From positions 13,076,001 to 13,140,000 of the forward strand of contig OX439002.1 of assembly GCA_949316495.1 (NCBI GenBank): a stretch of DNA of 64,000 nt, written 5' to 3'. The stretch's first letter is position 1; the number at the start of each line of letters is the position of its first letter. A program made the position numbers and the translations under genes. The notes beneath the pieces were generated by a model. The model had not been told where the DNA came from. It did not search any database and was given only the letters and a program-made list of their open reading frames with translations. This DNA comes from Amphiduros pacificus (Eukaryota; Annelida; Polychaeta; Phyllodocida; Hesionidae). Below are positions 1 to 8,150 of the stretch, one piece after another.

Positions 1-479
1 TAAGTGCAAGTGTAGTTAAAACTGTGATTTCTACAGTAATTTTAAATCCACTGTGTAGTAACTGTTGCTGTTTAAATCTGCACAGATCCTATTTTGATTT
101 GTACGATTTGAAACGTAATAAGACACGTTAAACTGTGATAATACTAGCAATGCAACAAATGATTACATATTTGCGAAGATGTGATTATTATGTCTGTATA
201 CTGTTTTGTACAGGGATATTTACCGGTACAGTAGATAGTGATGAAAATATAGGAAATTATATTATTATTCTAAAGTATATAATAGGGAAATGGGCGCTAA
301 TGAAACCCAAGAACAAGGGGATATGAAAAGGAGGATTAAAAGCATAATCATGACGTTTTTTCCATAAGGGGAGGCAACAGTCGTAAGGGATTAATAAGTC
401 GAATAGAGCTCAGTGGTAAATGCATTACATACAAAGATATACAGATGAGGAAAATATATTCACTTGATTATCGTGCAAA
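1..479. other. Unannotated AT-rich sequence
   Basis: I see no coding signal, RNA gene or repeat here. Open frames are short and of random composition. Confidence 0.5.
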
Positions 480-958
480 TATTTTTTTAATTAGATTATG
501 AAGAGGTTGATGATTAATTTAGTAGTTTGATGACTCACAAGATAGATTAAGAACTAATTACCATTATGTCATTAATAAAACTGAATATATGTTGATTAGA
601 TGCATAACTATTTCTTAATTATTTACCTACATTTTTATGAGTACTACTTTATTTACAAATAGTTTGGAATATTACTCATCCTGCCTCTTTAATTCCATAA
701 TGTATATCTAGTTTTAGTATGCATTTCCATGAGGTTACTTTGGTCAGCATCATGGCATGTGAGTCATGTGTATGTATGTTACTTGAAATGTGTTCATTGA
801 TTCAAATCATTTTGCTAGTTTCATCAAAAACCACAAATTCTATCCTTCAAATGATTATATAAAATTATTATTCACGTTTTATCACCCTATTTAAATAATA
901 TTGTTCTATTTCAGAGTTTAAATTTGCTAACTATATACATAAATGCTACACTAATCCA
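480..958 (+). repeat. Dispersed repeat R1, copy 1, left part
   Basis: This stretch matches 2127-2202 plus 4069-4480 in the same orientation. Shared landmarks are 'gatgactcacaaga', 'ttacttgaaatgtgttcatt', 'caaatcattttgctagttt' and 'ataaatgctacact'. No coding frame or terminal repeat is seen, so the family is unnamed. It could be an old dispersed element or a local segmental duplication; the spacing of about 3.5 kb fits either. Confidence 0.7.
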
Positions 959-1905
959 CCAGGTAGCAGGCTGATAGGTCTGTTGTAAGTAAACAAAACA
1001 ATTACTCATTTAGTAACTTGCAACTTGAGCAATGTCAAAGGATGTTTCCACGAATTATACTATTTATGCTATTTATGATTAGAAAAGGAGACGCCAATAT
1101 ATATGTAAATTGGACAAAAGTGATTTATTTCAATTCTTACAAATAAATCTGTTTCTACCATTGCAGCCAATTTACTATTGGCGCTACTACATTAATTAAT
1201 CATATTACATTATACCATCATTAAACAGTTACAGTTAACATTGTACATATTAATATTTTACACAATAAATAATTACACATATTATTGAGACAAGATGTAC
1301 AGTACAGTACATAATTATATGGTTGATCATATTACATATATGGCCATATGCCATATCCTTACTCCCCGACCTCAGGTCTCGTTTATATCTCCACCTGGGT
1401 GGACCCCCTGGTGACATGTGACACCGGTGCGGGGCAATTGGCCTGTCTGACCCGCTCTGCCCTTCTAACCACCTTTATAATATTTTATAAAGCCTCCATA
1501 AATGGACTGGAGTCAGGTCATGCAAGTTCATGTAAACAACACACATGTGGACCTTACCAGAACCTATTTCACTGATTATATCTTACTTTGTTCAGTTATG
1601 AAAAATATGAATTTGTGTACCATTTCTTTAGAATCAAGTAATATTAAGTACTTTTTCACATATAAAATCAAAATTTTGAAAGGAAATATGCAAGAGGAAC
1701 TCAAGCACTGCCAGGAAATTCTATATTAATAAATGTTTGAAAGTGCTTAAGAGTCAAATTACCCAAAGACCCCTTCGTGAGCCTCTCACTCACCTCATGT
1801 GTCATTATGCATATGAGCAATGGGACATATGAATCACAAACTGTGCTCATGACTTTACTATAAGGAGGGGGCAGTCATACGGGCACTTTCACACATACGG
1901 GGCTT
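959..1905. other. Sequence interrupting R1 copy 1
   Basis: R1 copy 2 runs from 'atgctacactt' almost directly into 'gaagggcaaagagatgagac', whereas in copy 1 about 950 bp lie between these landmarks. The extra DNA is either an insertion here or a deletion in copy 2. It holds a more GC-rich patch around 1355-1470, but I recognise no TIR, LTR or coding domain. Confidence 0.45.
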
Positions 1906-2030
1906 TGTGGCAAAGGGCAAAGAGATGAGACACAACTTGACTTAATCACACATCAAGGTTGATGTGGTGATGTCACTGTTCATTCCCTATCTTTTTGTCT
2001 ATGTCTATAACATGTTTTGTGTTAATGGCA
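1906..2030 (+). repeat. Dispersed repeat R1, copy 1, right part
   Basis: The segment contains 'gggcaaagagatgagacaca' and 'cacatcaaggttga', both repeated at 4487-4535, and 'catatctttttgt'-like sequence repeated near 4580. It continues R1 copy 1 beyond the 950-bp interruption. Confidence 0.6.
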
Positions 2031-2126
2031 AAATCATTTATGAAATTGGTAGCAAAACTGAGAAATGACTATAAGATGGTGGCTGAAGTTGGTCAAAAAT
2101 GCTTCAGATTTTCTTACGCACAAAGA

Positions 2127-2202
2127 CATGATAATGATTAATTTATTGGTTGGATGACTCACAAGAGAGATTCGGAATTGATTATCATGATGTCATCAGT
2201 AG
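2127..2202 (+). repeat. Dispersed repeat R1, copy 2, left part
   Basis: It aligns with 506-565 through the landmark 'gatgactcacaaga' and the following 'attatcatgatgtcat'. The match stops where the foldback element begins at about 2203 and resumes at about 4069. Confidence 0.6.
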
Positions 2203-2220
2203 TAAGGCAAGAACATGTGA

Positions 2221-2345
2221 GTGCAGTGTTCAGGCTGGCAGATCTCTCAAGTTGGTTCTGGTGGAAGGATCTCAAGAGTCCGTTGGACGAGTGAGATCCT
2301 TCCACCAGAACCAACGAGAGAGATCTGTCAGCCTGAACACTGCAC
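2221..2345. repeat. Long inverted repeat with 54-bp arms
   Basis: The arms are 2221-2274 and 2292-2345, with about 3 mismatches and a 17-base spacer. The arm begins 'gtgcagtgttcaggctg' and ends 'gtggaaggatctca'. A second short palindrome, built on 'tttatctcatact' and 'ggtatgagataaa', follows at about 2363-2406. Single arms of the large palindrome recur at 2609-2660, 3689-3741 and 3852-3904. Confidence 0.9.
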
Positions 2346-2433
2346 GAACCTATGTTCTTGACTTTATCTCATACTTACCTCCTACAGATAGGTATGAGAT
2401 AAAGGTTTTGGTTTGATGTCCAATCTATTTAAA

Positions 2434-2660
2434 GCAAAACAGAGAGGAAAACATTGCAGCATGTGTGGACCTATGTTGTGTGTGTCAAACAACATAAACA
2501 ATGCCACGCCCCTTTTTAATGACGTCACACTCAATGACGTCATTACAACATATAATGTATTATGTTATGACGCCATTGAGTGGTGGGCATAGTGCCACTC
2601 TATATTGTGAGATCCTTGCACCAGAACCAACGTTAGAGATCTGTCAGCCTGAACACTGCA
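2434..2660 (+). repeat. Direct repeat, first copy (partner 3514-3735)
   Basis: A block containing 'gcagcatgtgtggaccta', 'caaacaacataaacaatgcc' and 'acgcccctttttaatgacgt' is repeated at 3514-3735 in the same orientation. The copies are nearly identical at first and drift in the CRE-like part. It is an internal duplication of the foldback element. Confidence 0.85.
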
Positions 2661-2747
2661 CAAACCTATGTTCTTGACTTTATCTCATACTTACCTCATG
2701 CAGATAGGTATGAGATAAAGTTTTGGTTTGATGTCCAATCTATTTAA

Positions 2748-3511
2748 AGTTGCTGTAACAGATAATATGATGTAAAATTTGACAAAAGTTATTTTCCAAC
2801 CATTTAGAAATGTAATCCATGTGTAAACACATCAACCACATCACTTTTTGGTTTTGATGGGTCAATATTAAGTTTTTGAAGAAAGATTCAACAGGAGAGC
2901 TGGAAAAAATATCAGACCCATGGGTTCAAAATTTCAAATTTCCTCATGGGGAATCCTAGTGATGTCATCACCTCAGCTGCCAGGCTCCTGCTGGTGCTGG
3001 GGCTAACAGGGCATGCGTCACAGGATGTTTTGATTGCATGGCCAAGTAAACAATACACATGTGTTTCATTTAAAATGGGAAGAAAGAAGTTATATCAAAC
3101 CAAGGCAGAAAAAAATTAAGCCAAGAATGATACCAGAGTTTACCTCAGAATTACAACATACATAAACATGGATAAACACATGGGTGAAGGAGGTCTGTCA
3201 CATGGATCCTTGTTGCCCTCCCATCATGCCTACCCCTAACCGGGTTCACATTCTTGCACTCCACATGCTAAAAATAGCTACCCTCAGCAGCTGTGTGGGG
3301 TATACCCTGGTCAGCAGCAGCAGGCCTGGCTGACCGTTATAGATGGCAGCCTGATGAAACCACATGGCTTGAGATAAACATCTGATTTCTGTGCTTGTAA
3401 CATATATATTCTCACAAACAAGAATGGGGATGTGTTGTGTGGAACATGTCCAACCAATTTTGAGGTATGTAAAAAATTGCCCGGGAAATGATATTATCTG
3501 TTACAGCAACT
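2748..3511. mobile_element. TTAA-target MITE (Kolobok- or piggyBac-type), 764 bp
   Basis: The termini are inverted repeats: 'agttgctgtaacagataata' at 2748 and its complement ending at 3511. The flanks are TTAA at 2744-2747 and at 3512-3515. A related unfilled site lies at about 2427-2440, where 'ccaatctatttaaag' runs straight on, so this is a true insertion with TTAA duplicated. TTAA is the known target of the piggyBac and Kolobok superfamilies. There is no transposase frame, so it must have been moved in trans. The TIR does not show the usual piggyBac 'CCY' start. Confidence 0.8.
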
Positions 3512-3513
3512 TT

Positions 3514-3735
3514 AAAGAAAAACTGTGTGGAAAATATTGCAGCATGTGTGGACCTATGTTGTGTGTGTCAAACAACATAAACAATGCCACGCCCCTTTTT
3601 AATGACGTCATACACAATGATGTCATTGCAACATATATTTTACTATGTAATGACGTCATTTTACTATGTAATGACGTCATTGGCATTGTGATCCTTCCAC
3701 CAGAACCAACTTGAGAGATATCTGTCAGCCTGAAC
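3514..3735 (+). repeat. Direct repeat, second copy; CRE-like octamers
   Basis: This is the partner of 2434-2660. It carries perfect TGACGTCA octamers at 3603-3610, 3651-3658 and 3672-3679, with a one-mismatch site at 3618-3625. The first copy has perfect octamers at 2520-2527 and 2535-2542. TGACGTCA is the known CREB/ATF site; any use here is unproven. Confidence 0.75.
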
Positions 3736-3921
3736 ACTGCACTCACATGTTCTTTTCTTAAGATCTGTACTTTTTACAATCTTAAAACTGGTCTGGTATA
3801 TAAACCATCTGCGGTAGATAAATATGAGATAAAGTCAAGAGCATGGGTTCATGCAGTGTTCAGCCTGACAGATCTCTTTTGTTGGTTCTAGTGGAAGGAT
3901 CTCACTCATCATTTGGACCAA

Positions 3922-4024
3922 GGATGATTTGCAAAAGTAGTTCGGCACATGGGTGATCTGTGAAAGTTGTTCGGCAGAGGGGTGATCTGCGAAAGTAGTT
4001 TGGCAGAGGGATGATCTGCAAAAG
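3922..4024. repeat. 29-bp minisatellite, 3.5 units
   Basis: Units start at 3922, 3951 and 3980, with a partial unit at 4009. The core is 'gggtgatctgcgaaagtag' followed by 'ttcggcagag'. The same unit on the opposite strand is found at about 58009-58066 (nearly two units) and 26673-26701 (one unit), which ties the three foldback members together. Confidence 0.9.
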
Positions 4025-4068
4025 AATATCTCATAGGTGCAGAACACCCTCTTGAAGCACCAAGTATG

Positions 4069-4600
4069 AGATAAAACTTAATATCTGTTGGTTAGATGAA
4101 TACATGACTATTACTTGATCATTTACTTTATATTTATAAGTACTAATTTATTAGCAAATAGTATAGTATATTTTTAATTCTGCTTCATTTAATTACATAA
4201 TGTACATTTAGCAGATATTTCTAAGGGGTTTCTTTTGTCAGTGTCATGGCATACGAGCTATGTGTATATTACTTGAAATGTGTTCATTGTTTCAAATCAT
4301 TTTGCTAGTTTGTGCCCATCAGCAACCATAAATGCTATCTATAAAATAATCCATATTAAAGCATTATTCTCATTTGATCACCCTATTTAGATACTAAATA
4401 GGGTGACATATTTAGACATATTTCAAAATCTAAACTTGTAAATTGTATATATATAAATGCTACACTTAATGCTACACTTGGCGAAGGGCAAAGAGATGAG
4501 ACACATCTTGACCTAATTACACATCAAGGTTGACGTGGCAATTAGTATTCAACGTTTAATGCAAAATAAACATGTCTTCATTCCATATCTTTTTGTACAT
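4069..4600 (+). repeat. Dispersed repeat R1, copy 2, right part
   Basis: It resumes the match to copy 1 ('ttacttgaaatgtgttcatt', 'tcattttgctagttt', 'gggcaaagagatgagacaca'). It lacks the roughly 950 bp that separates the two halves of copy 1. Confidence 0.7.
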
Positions 4601-4654
4601 GTATTCTAGGGCTTACATCACATAATGTGCAGTGCTGTCCACAAACTGTGAGAC

Positions 4655-4720
4655 CACGGCAGTTGGTTTGAATGCAAGCCTATTAGCACCAGTTCTTCTG
4701 CTGTGGTCCAATGATAAAAA
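4655..4720 (+). mobile_element. Degenerate tRNA-SINE, 5' part
   Basis: The text 'ttagcaccagttcttctg' preceded by 'cggcagttggtt' matches the head of the main SINE family (compare 53339-53656). The match breaks at about 4720, where a TIR element begins, and the SINE body resumes at 5679. Confidence 0.6.
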
Positions 4721-5678
4721 ACATCACCATAAATTTAGGACATAGGCATTAGAACGGGTAGGGATCCAAATTCACGTGTAGTGGGTGTCAGTGTCATATT
4801 TTGCACCATTTTACACACTTCAATTTAAATTTCTCAAAAAAGGTTTAATAACTAGTTAATGAAATATTTATGTATTGAAAAATACCTACAAGAAGCAAAA
4901 TTATGTCAAATAATAGTACAAGTTGACTATATTTCCCATAAAAATGGTGCCTATATATACATTTGAATAGCATTTCCAAGCGGTAATTTTGCTAAAATTC
5001 ATTGTAGTTTATGGTAATTTTTCAAATAATTAAATTATAATGATGAAAAGTGTCCCATATTAAGCTGGAAATATAACTCTGATAGCACGCAAAGCAAAAG
5101 GAATTTTAAGAGTTGGTTTGGTAGATTTTCTGCCTTTTGGATTTGAAAGATATATTTAATTTTCCCGATTATTACATTGATTTCAATGGAAATCCATAAA
5201 AATCATATTTTCGTAAAAGGCAGAGAATTTTACAATGGCATTTGTACCAATAATGGCTTAAAAAGTGGGCTATATATCCCCCTAACATATCCACATGGGA
5301 CACCTTTCAAATTTATGGCCATTTTTTCACAAAGTGAAAATTTCAGTTTTTCTCCATTGAAATCAATGGAAAATCCCTGTGACCTTGGGCTGAAAATTCA
5401 ACGGCCCATAAAATCTGTTCTATTATAGCTACAGACTTGATCTGGTGTTTGTTTGTTTAGTTTTGGAGAGATCTGTCATAATATGACCTTAAAAATGAGA
5501 GTTTTAGTGTGCACCAGCATTTTTATATTTAAAGGTCATGTCAAGGTCATCCCAAGGTCATGGGATTTATTCATTTTTAAATCTTATTTTTAATTGTCAA
5601 ACACCCCTATAATTTCTTTTTGCATAAATTTTATATTTTTAGTATAAATAGCCTATGTCCTTCATTTATGGCGATGAT
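4721..5678. mobile_element. TIR element (MITE-like), 0.96 kb, inserted in a SINE
   Basis: The ends are inverted repeats of about 26 bp: 'catcaccataaatttaggac' on the left and, on the other strand at the right end, 'catcgccataaatgaaggac', both continuing 'ataggc'. The SINE halves on either side fit together, showing an insertion. No target duplication can be fixed with confidence because the edges have drifted. No transposase frame is present. The superfamily is undetermined. Confidence 0.7.
5533..5560 (+). promoter_or_regulatory. Three AGGTCA half-sites, DR5 spacing
   Basis: AGGTCA lies at 5533-5538, 5544-5549 and 5555-5560, each separated by exactly 5 bases. AGGTCA direct repeats with 5-base spacing are the classic retinoic acid receptor element. 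This one sits inside a transposon, with no gene shown to respond, so function is speculative. Confidence 0.35.
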
Positions 5679-5806
5679 TAGATTCCCGGTCATGTCGGTA
5701 TTGAATTGACGATATGATTTTTCAAATTAGCTGAACACCCATGCCTCAAGGGTTGACCTGTTGTCTTTGTAAATATGTGACCGGATGGGTTATCATGTCT
5801 ATGATT
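5679..5806 (+). mobile_element. Degenerate tRNA-SINE, 3' part
   Basis: Text such as 'cctcaagggttgacctg', 'ttgtctttgtaaatatgtga' and 'ccggatgggttatcatgtc' matches the SINE body. It completes the fragment at 4655-4720 on the far side of the TIR element. Confidence 0.6.
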
Positions 5807-6204
5807 TATATATGGTACACTTTTACAAGTTAAACAAACCAACATTCACAATATAACCAGGGTAAAACATATAATTCTACATGACCAAGGTGAAGTCACG
5901 TGACAATGAGCCAAATGACCATGTTATTTGAAACTATATCGGCAAACCGAGTCTGGAAAGAGATATATACACTTACTCGAGCCTCAATTTGATTTGATTG
6001 TATTTACAATATTTTAGCACTGTTAAAGGCTATATCAGTCAGAATGGTGCCTGTCACTGTGACCCAATGCTATACTCTTTCCGATCAGCTCAAATTTACA
6101 AGCTATGAATCTATGTTCACTCTTTTTGTCTTGAATTGTTTTTTGTGTGTGTCAACAAAACCATTCATTCATTGGATGCAAATGTGATAACATGAAAGGC
6201 CACA
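5807..6204. other. Unannotated sequence upstream of channel exon
   Basis: It is probably intron of the channel gene, by position. No exon is recognised with confidence. A short Cys-containing frame near 6055-6115 was considered and not accepted. Confidence 0.4.
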
Positions 6205-6497
6205 GGCCGTGGCGCAGTTGTTTAGAGCGCTAGTTTATTAGGACCAGTTCCTCTGTGGTGATCCAAAGGTCGTGGGTTCGAACCCCGGCCGTGCCAGGAT
6301 TGAACTTATGATACAATTTCCCATATGAGCTGAGGCCCATTGTCCTTGTAAATCTGTGACCGGGTGGGTTGTCATAACAAGAACCTGCGACATGATAATT
6401 CAGTTAGGCAGCACTATATCTGCTACAAGTAGGTCTCATCAAGAAATGACTGAAATAATGTTGAAAGTGATGTAAAACCCCAAATAAACTTAACTAA
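6205..6497 (+). mobile_element. tRNA-derived SINE, full length
   Basis: The head 'ccgtggcgcagttgtttaga' holds an A box and 'gggttcgaaccccgg' a B box for RNA polymerase III. The body then follows, with 'gtgaccgggtgggttgtcat' and the 3' end 'gtgatgtaaaaccccaaat'. The copy ends 30 bp before the splice acceptor at 6525-6526, so it lies in the last intron of the channel gene. Confidence 0.85.
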
Positions 6498-6526
6498 GAT
6501 AACATGAATGCTGCATTATTTTGCAG

Positions 6527-6684
6527 GTGATGTAGGTGGTTCAATGGGATTATTCATGGGAGCAAGTGCACTCACTCTGTTTGAAGTCATCGACATGATC
6601 TGCCATATCTTCATCAGATACAAAAATGGAAATGCAAAGGCTAATAAGAAAGAGGAGGTCTATATAAATACCAGCCAGATTTGA
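6527..6684 (+). CDS. DEG/ENaC (ASIC/FaNaC-like) sodium channel, last exon
   Basis: After a good acceptor ('attattttgcag') the frame reads GDVGGSMGLFMGASALTLFE, continues VIDMICHIFIRYKNG and ends in a lysine-rich tail and TGA at 6682-6684. The first glycine codon is split, with its first base in the preceding exon. GD(I/V)GG-MGLF-GAS is the signature of the pore and second transmembrane helix of degenerin/ENaC/ASIC channels, which are trimeric sodium channels in the plasma membrane gated by acid, peptides or force. Here it gives the selectivity-filter GAS motif, the helix, and a roughly 20-residue cytosolic tail with KKEE. The upstream exons are not found in this window, so the gene enters from the left. 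ASIC, FaNaC and other subtypes cannot be separated from this exon alone. Confidence 0.85.
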
Positions 6685-6708
6685 AAAGATTGGACTTGCA
6701 CAATCCAT

Positions 6709-6752
6709 AAGGTGATATCACCAAATGTCATTGATTTATATCACCTTTTTTA
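6709..6752. other. Short hairpin after the channel stop codon
   Basis: The arms 'aaggtgatat' and 'atatcacctt' face each other across about 20 bases, 25 bp after the stop. It would lie in the 3' UTR if transcribed. Its role is unknown. Confidence 0.4.
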
Positions 6753-6777
6753 TAAGAATCATGATAAGAAACTTTTG

Positions 6778-6834
6778 CACTCACTTTGTTTGAAATTATA
6801 GACATGATCTGCTACATCTTCATCAGATACAAAC
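6778..6834 (+). pseudogene. Duplicate fragment of DEG/ENaC exon
   Basis: The 57 bases match 6568-6624 of the real exon in the same orientation. The frame reads ALTLFEIIDMICYIFIRYK, against ALTLFEVIDMICHIFIRYK in the exon, and a stop follows soon after. Differences are few and mostly synonymous or conservative, so the fragment probably came from a once-coding paralogous exon. The GDVGG motif and an acceptor are not present next to it. It is likely the remnant of a tandem duplication; an alternative terminal exon is less likely. Confidence 0.7.
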
Positions 6835-7730
6835 ATTGATATCTTACTATCTTTTCAAGACATAGGATATGTCGATTACCCCGCTCCGCACAAATCAAAA
6901 CAAATTCTCTTTGAATGTAATGAATGAAGCTTTGACGCCATACGATCATCATATAATCTTAATCATTTAGGCATTGTACTACTTGGAGAACCTCTTTGTA
7001 CATATTAATCTTAAGGGCTTGCATGGAATAACCTATTCGATAGGAAATATTTTAAATTTCACCATTTGATTATCAAAAATACATTCACAGAATGATCATC
7101 AAATAGCTTCCTTCACTGAGGGCAATTGGCGGTAACACACATCAGATCAAAGGGAGGCTAATTCATTGTTCCGAACAAGTGTTTGCTTTGACATCAGGCA
7201 CACAAATTACAACGTCAAAAGCCCTATGGTTCCACCCCAATGTTTCATTTACTACTTGGATTTAAAGACATATATTACACTAGGTCACAGAACAAAAGGA
7301 TGAACTTGTATTTTTCTTTTGTACTTAGTCTATCTCTTCTTGTTCTGTATGTTGTAGAATACCACACTAGTCTGAGTTTGTTAAGAATAGATAAAAACTT
7401 AATCACTGAATTAGAAAATAATGCATCTTAATTTTGTAATATATCTTGTTATTCACTTTTATATAATTGTTGTGTTAGCGGTGTGTGGCACAGCACAACG
7501 CACTAAAAATGTTACACCTTTCAGATATATTCTTTCCTTTTAAATGGTAATGTGTTAATGTGCTATTCGCAATTATAATTATTGTTTCACGCAATCTGAC
7601 ACTTTAAACTTGATGGTCAACATTTGGTGGTCAACGTTTTAATATATTATGATATTATCTTGTATTTACAAATGGCAAAAAATGGTGAAATGCCAGACTC
7701 ATTTCAGCCGATACAGCCACAACATCAAGG
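6835..7730. other. Unannotated; contains a short dispersed repeat
   Basis: Positions 7095-7175 ('attggcggtaacacac', 'aaagggaggcta', 'cattgttccgaac') recur inverted at 63118-63205. Otherwise I see nothing. Confidence 0.5.

Positions 7731-8150
<420 letters not shown>

Larger units (their letters stand above)
2203..4068 (-). mobile_element. Foldback/minisatellite element (unclassified), member 1
   Basis: This DNA splits R1 copy 2. The same ends recur in two other members, 26630-26874 and 57964-58492. Read on the minus strand it starts 'catacttggtgcttcaag', passes a 29-bp minisatellite, then blocks containing 'gtgcagtgttcagg' in both orientations, and ends 'catgttcttgcctta'. Agreement between the R1 comparison and the member comparison supports the boundaries. 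No transposase is encoded. Minisatellite plus terminal hairpin is a plan seen in some non-autonomous Helitron or Helentron elements, but the ends do not show a clear CTRR terminus, so the class is left open. An internal duplication and a nested TTAA MITE enlarge this copy. Confidence 0.65.

Noticed and set aside
3922-4024. CRISPR-like array
   Set aside because: The 29-bp units are directly adjacent with no unique spacers, so this is a minisatellite; the genome is also clearly eukaryotic.
2203-4068. Firm assignment of the foldback family to Helitrons
   Set aside because: The hairpin and minisatellite fit, but a clear TC...CTRR end pair and A/T insertion site are not visible.
6020-6115. Possible Cys-containing exon of the DEG/ENaC gene (GACHCDPMLYS)
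   Set aside because: It has an AG before it and two cysteines, but the spacing does not fit the C-x-C--P-C pattern of the channel's extracellular domain, and a stop follows with no donor.
6205-6300. tRNA genes at the heads of the SINE copies (also 25759, 38141, 52880, 53339, 61998)
   Set aside because: A and B boxes are present, but acceptor stems do not pair, the anticodon region is enlarged, and each is followed by a shared SINE body and tail.
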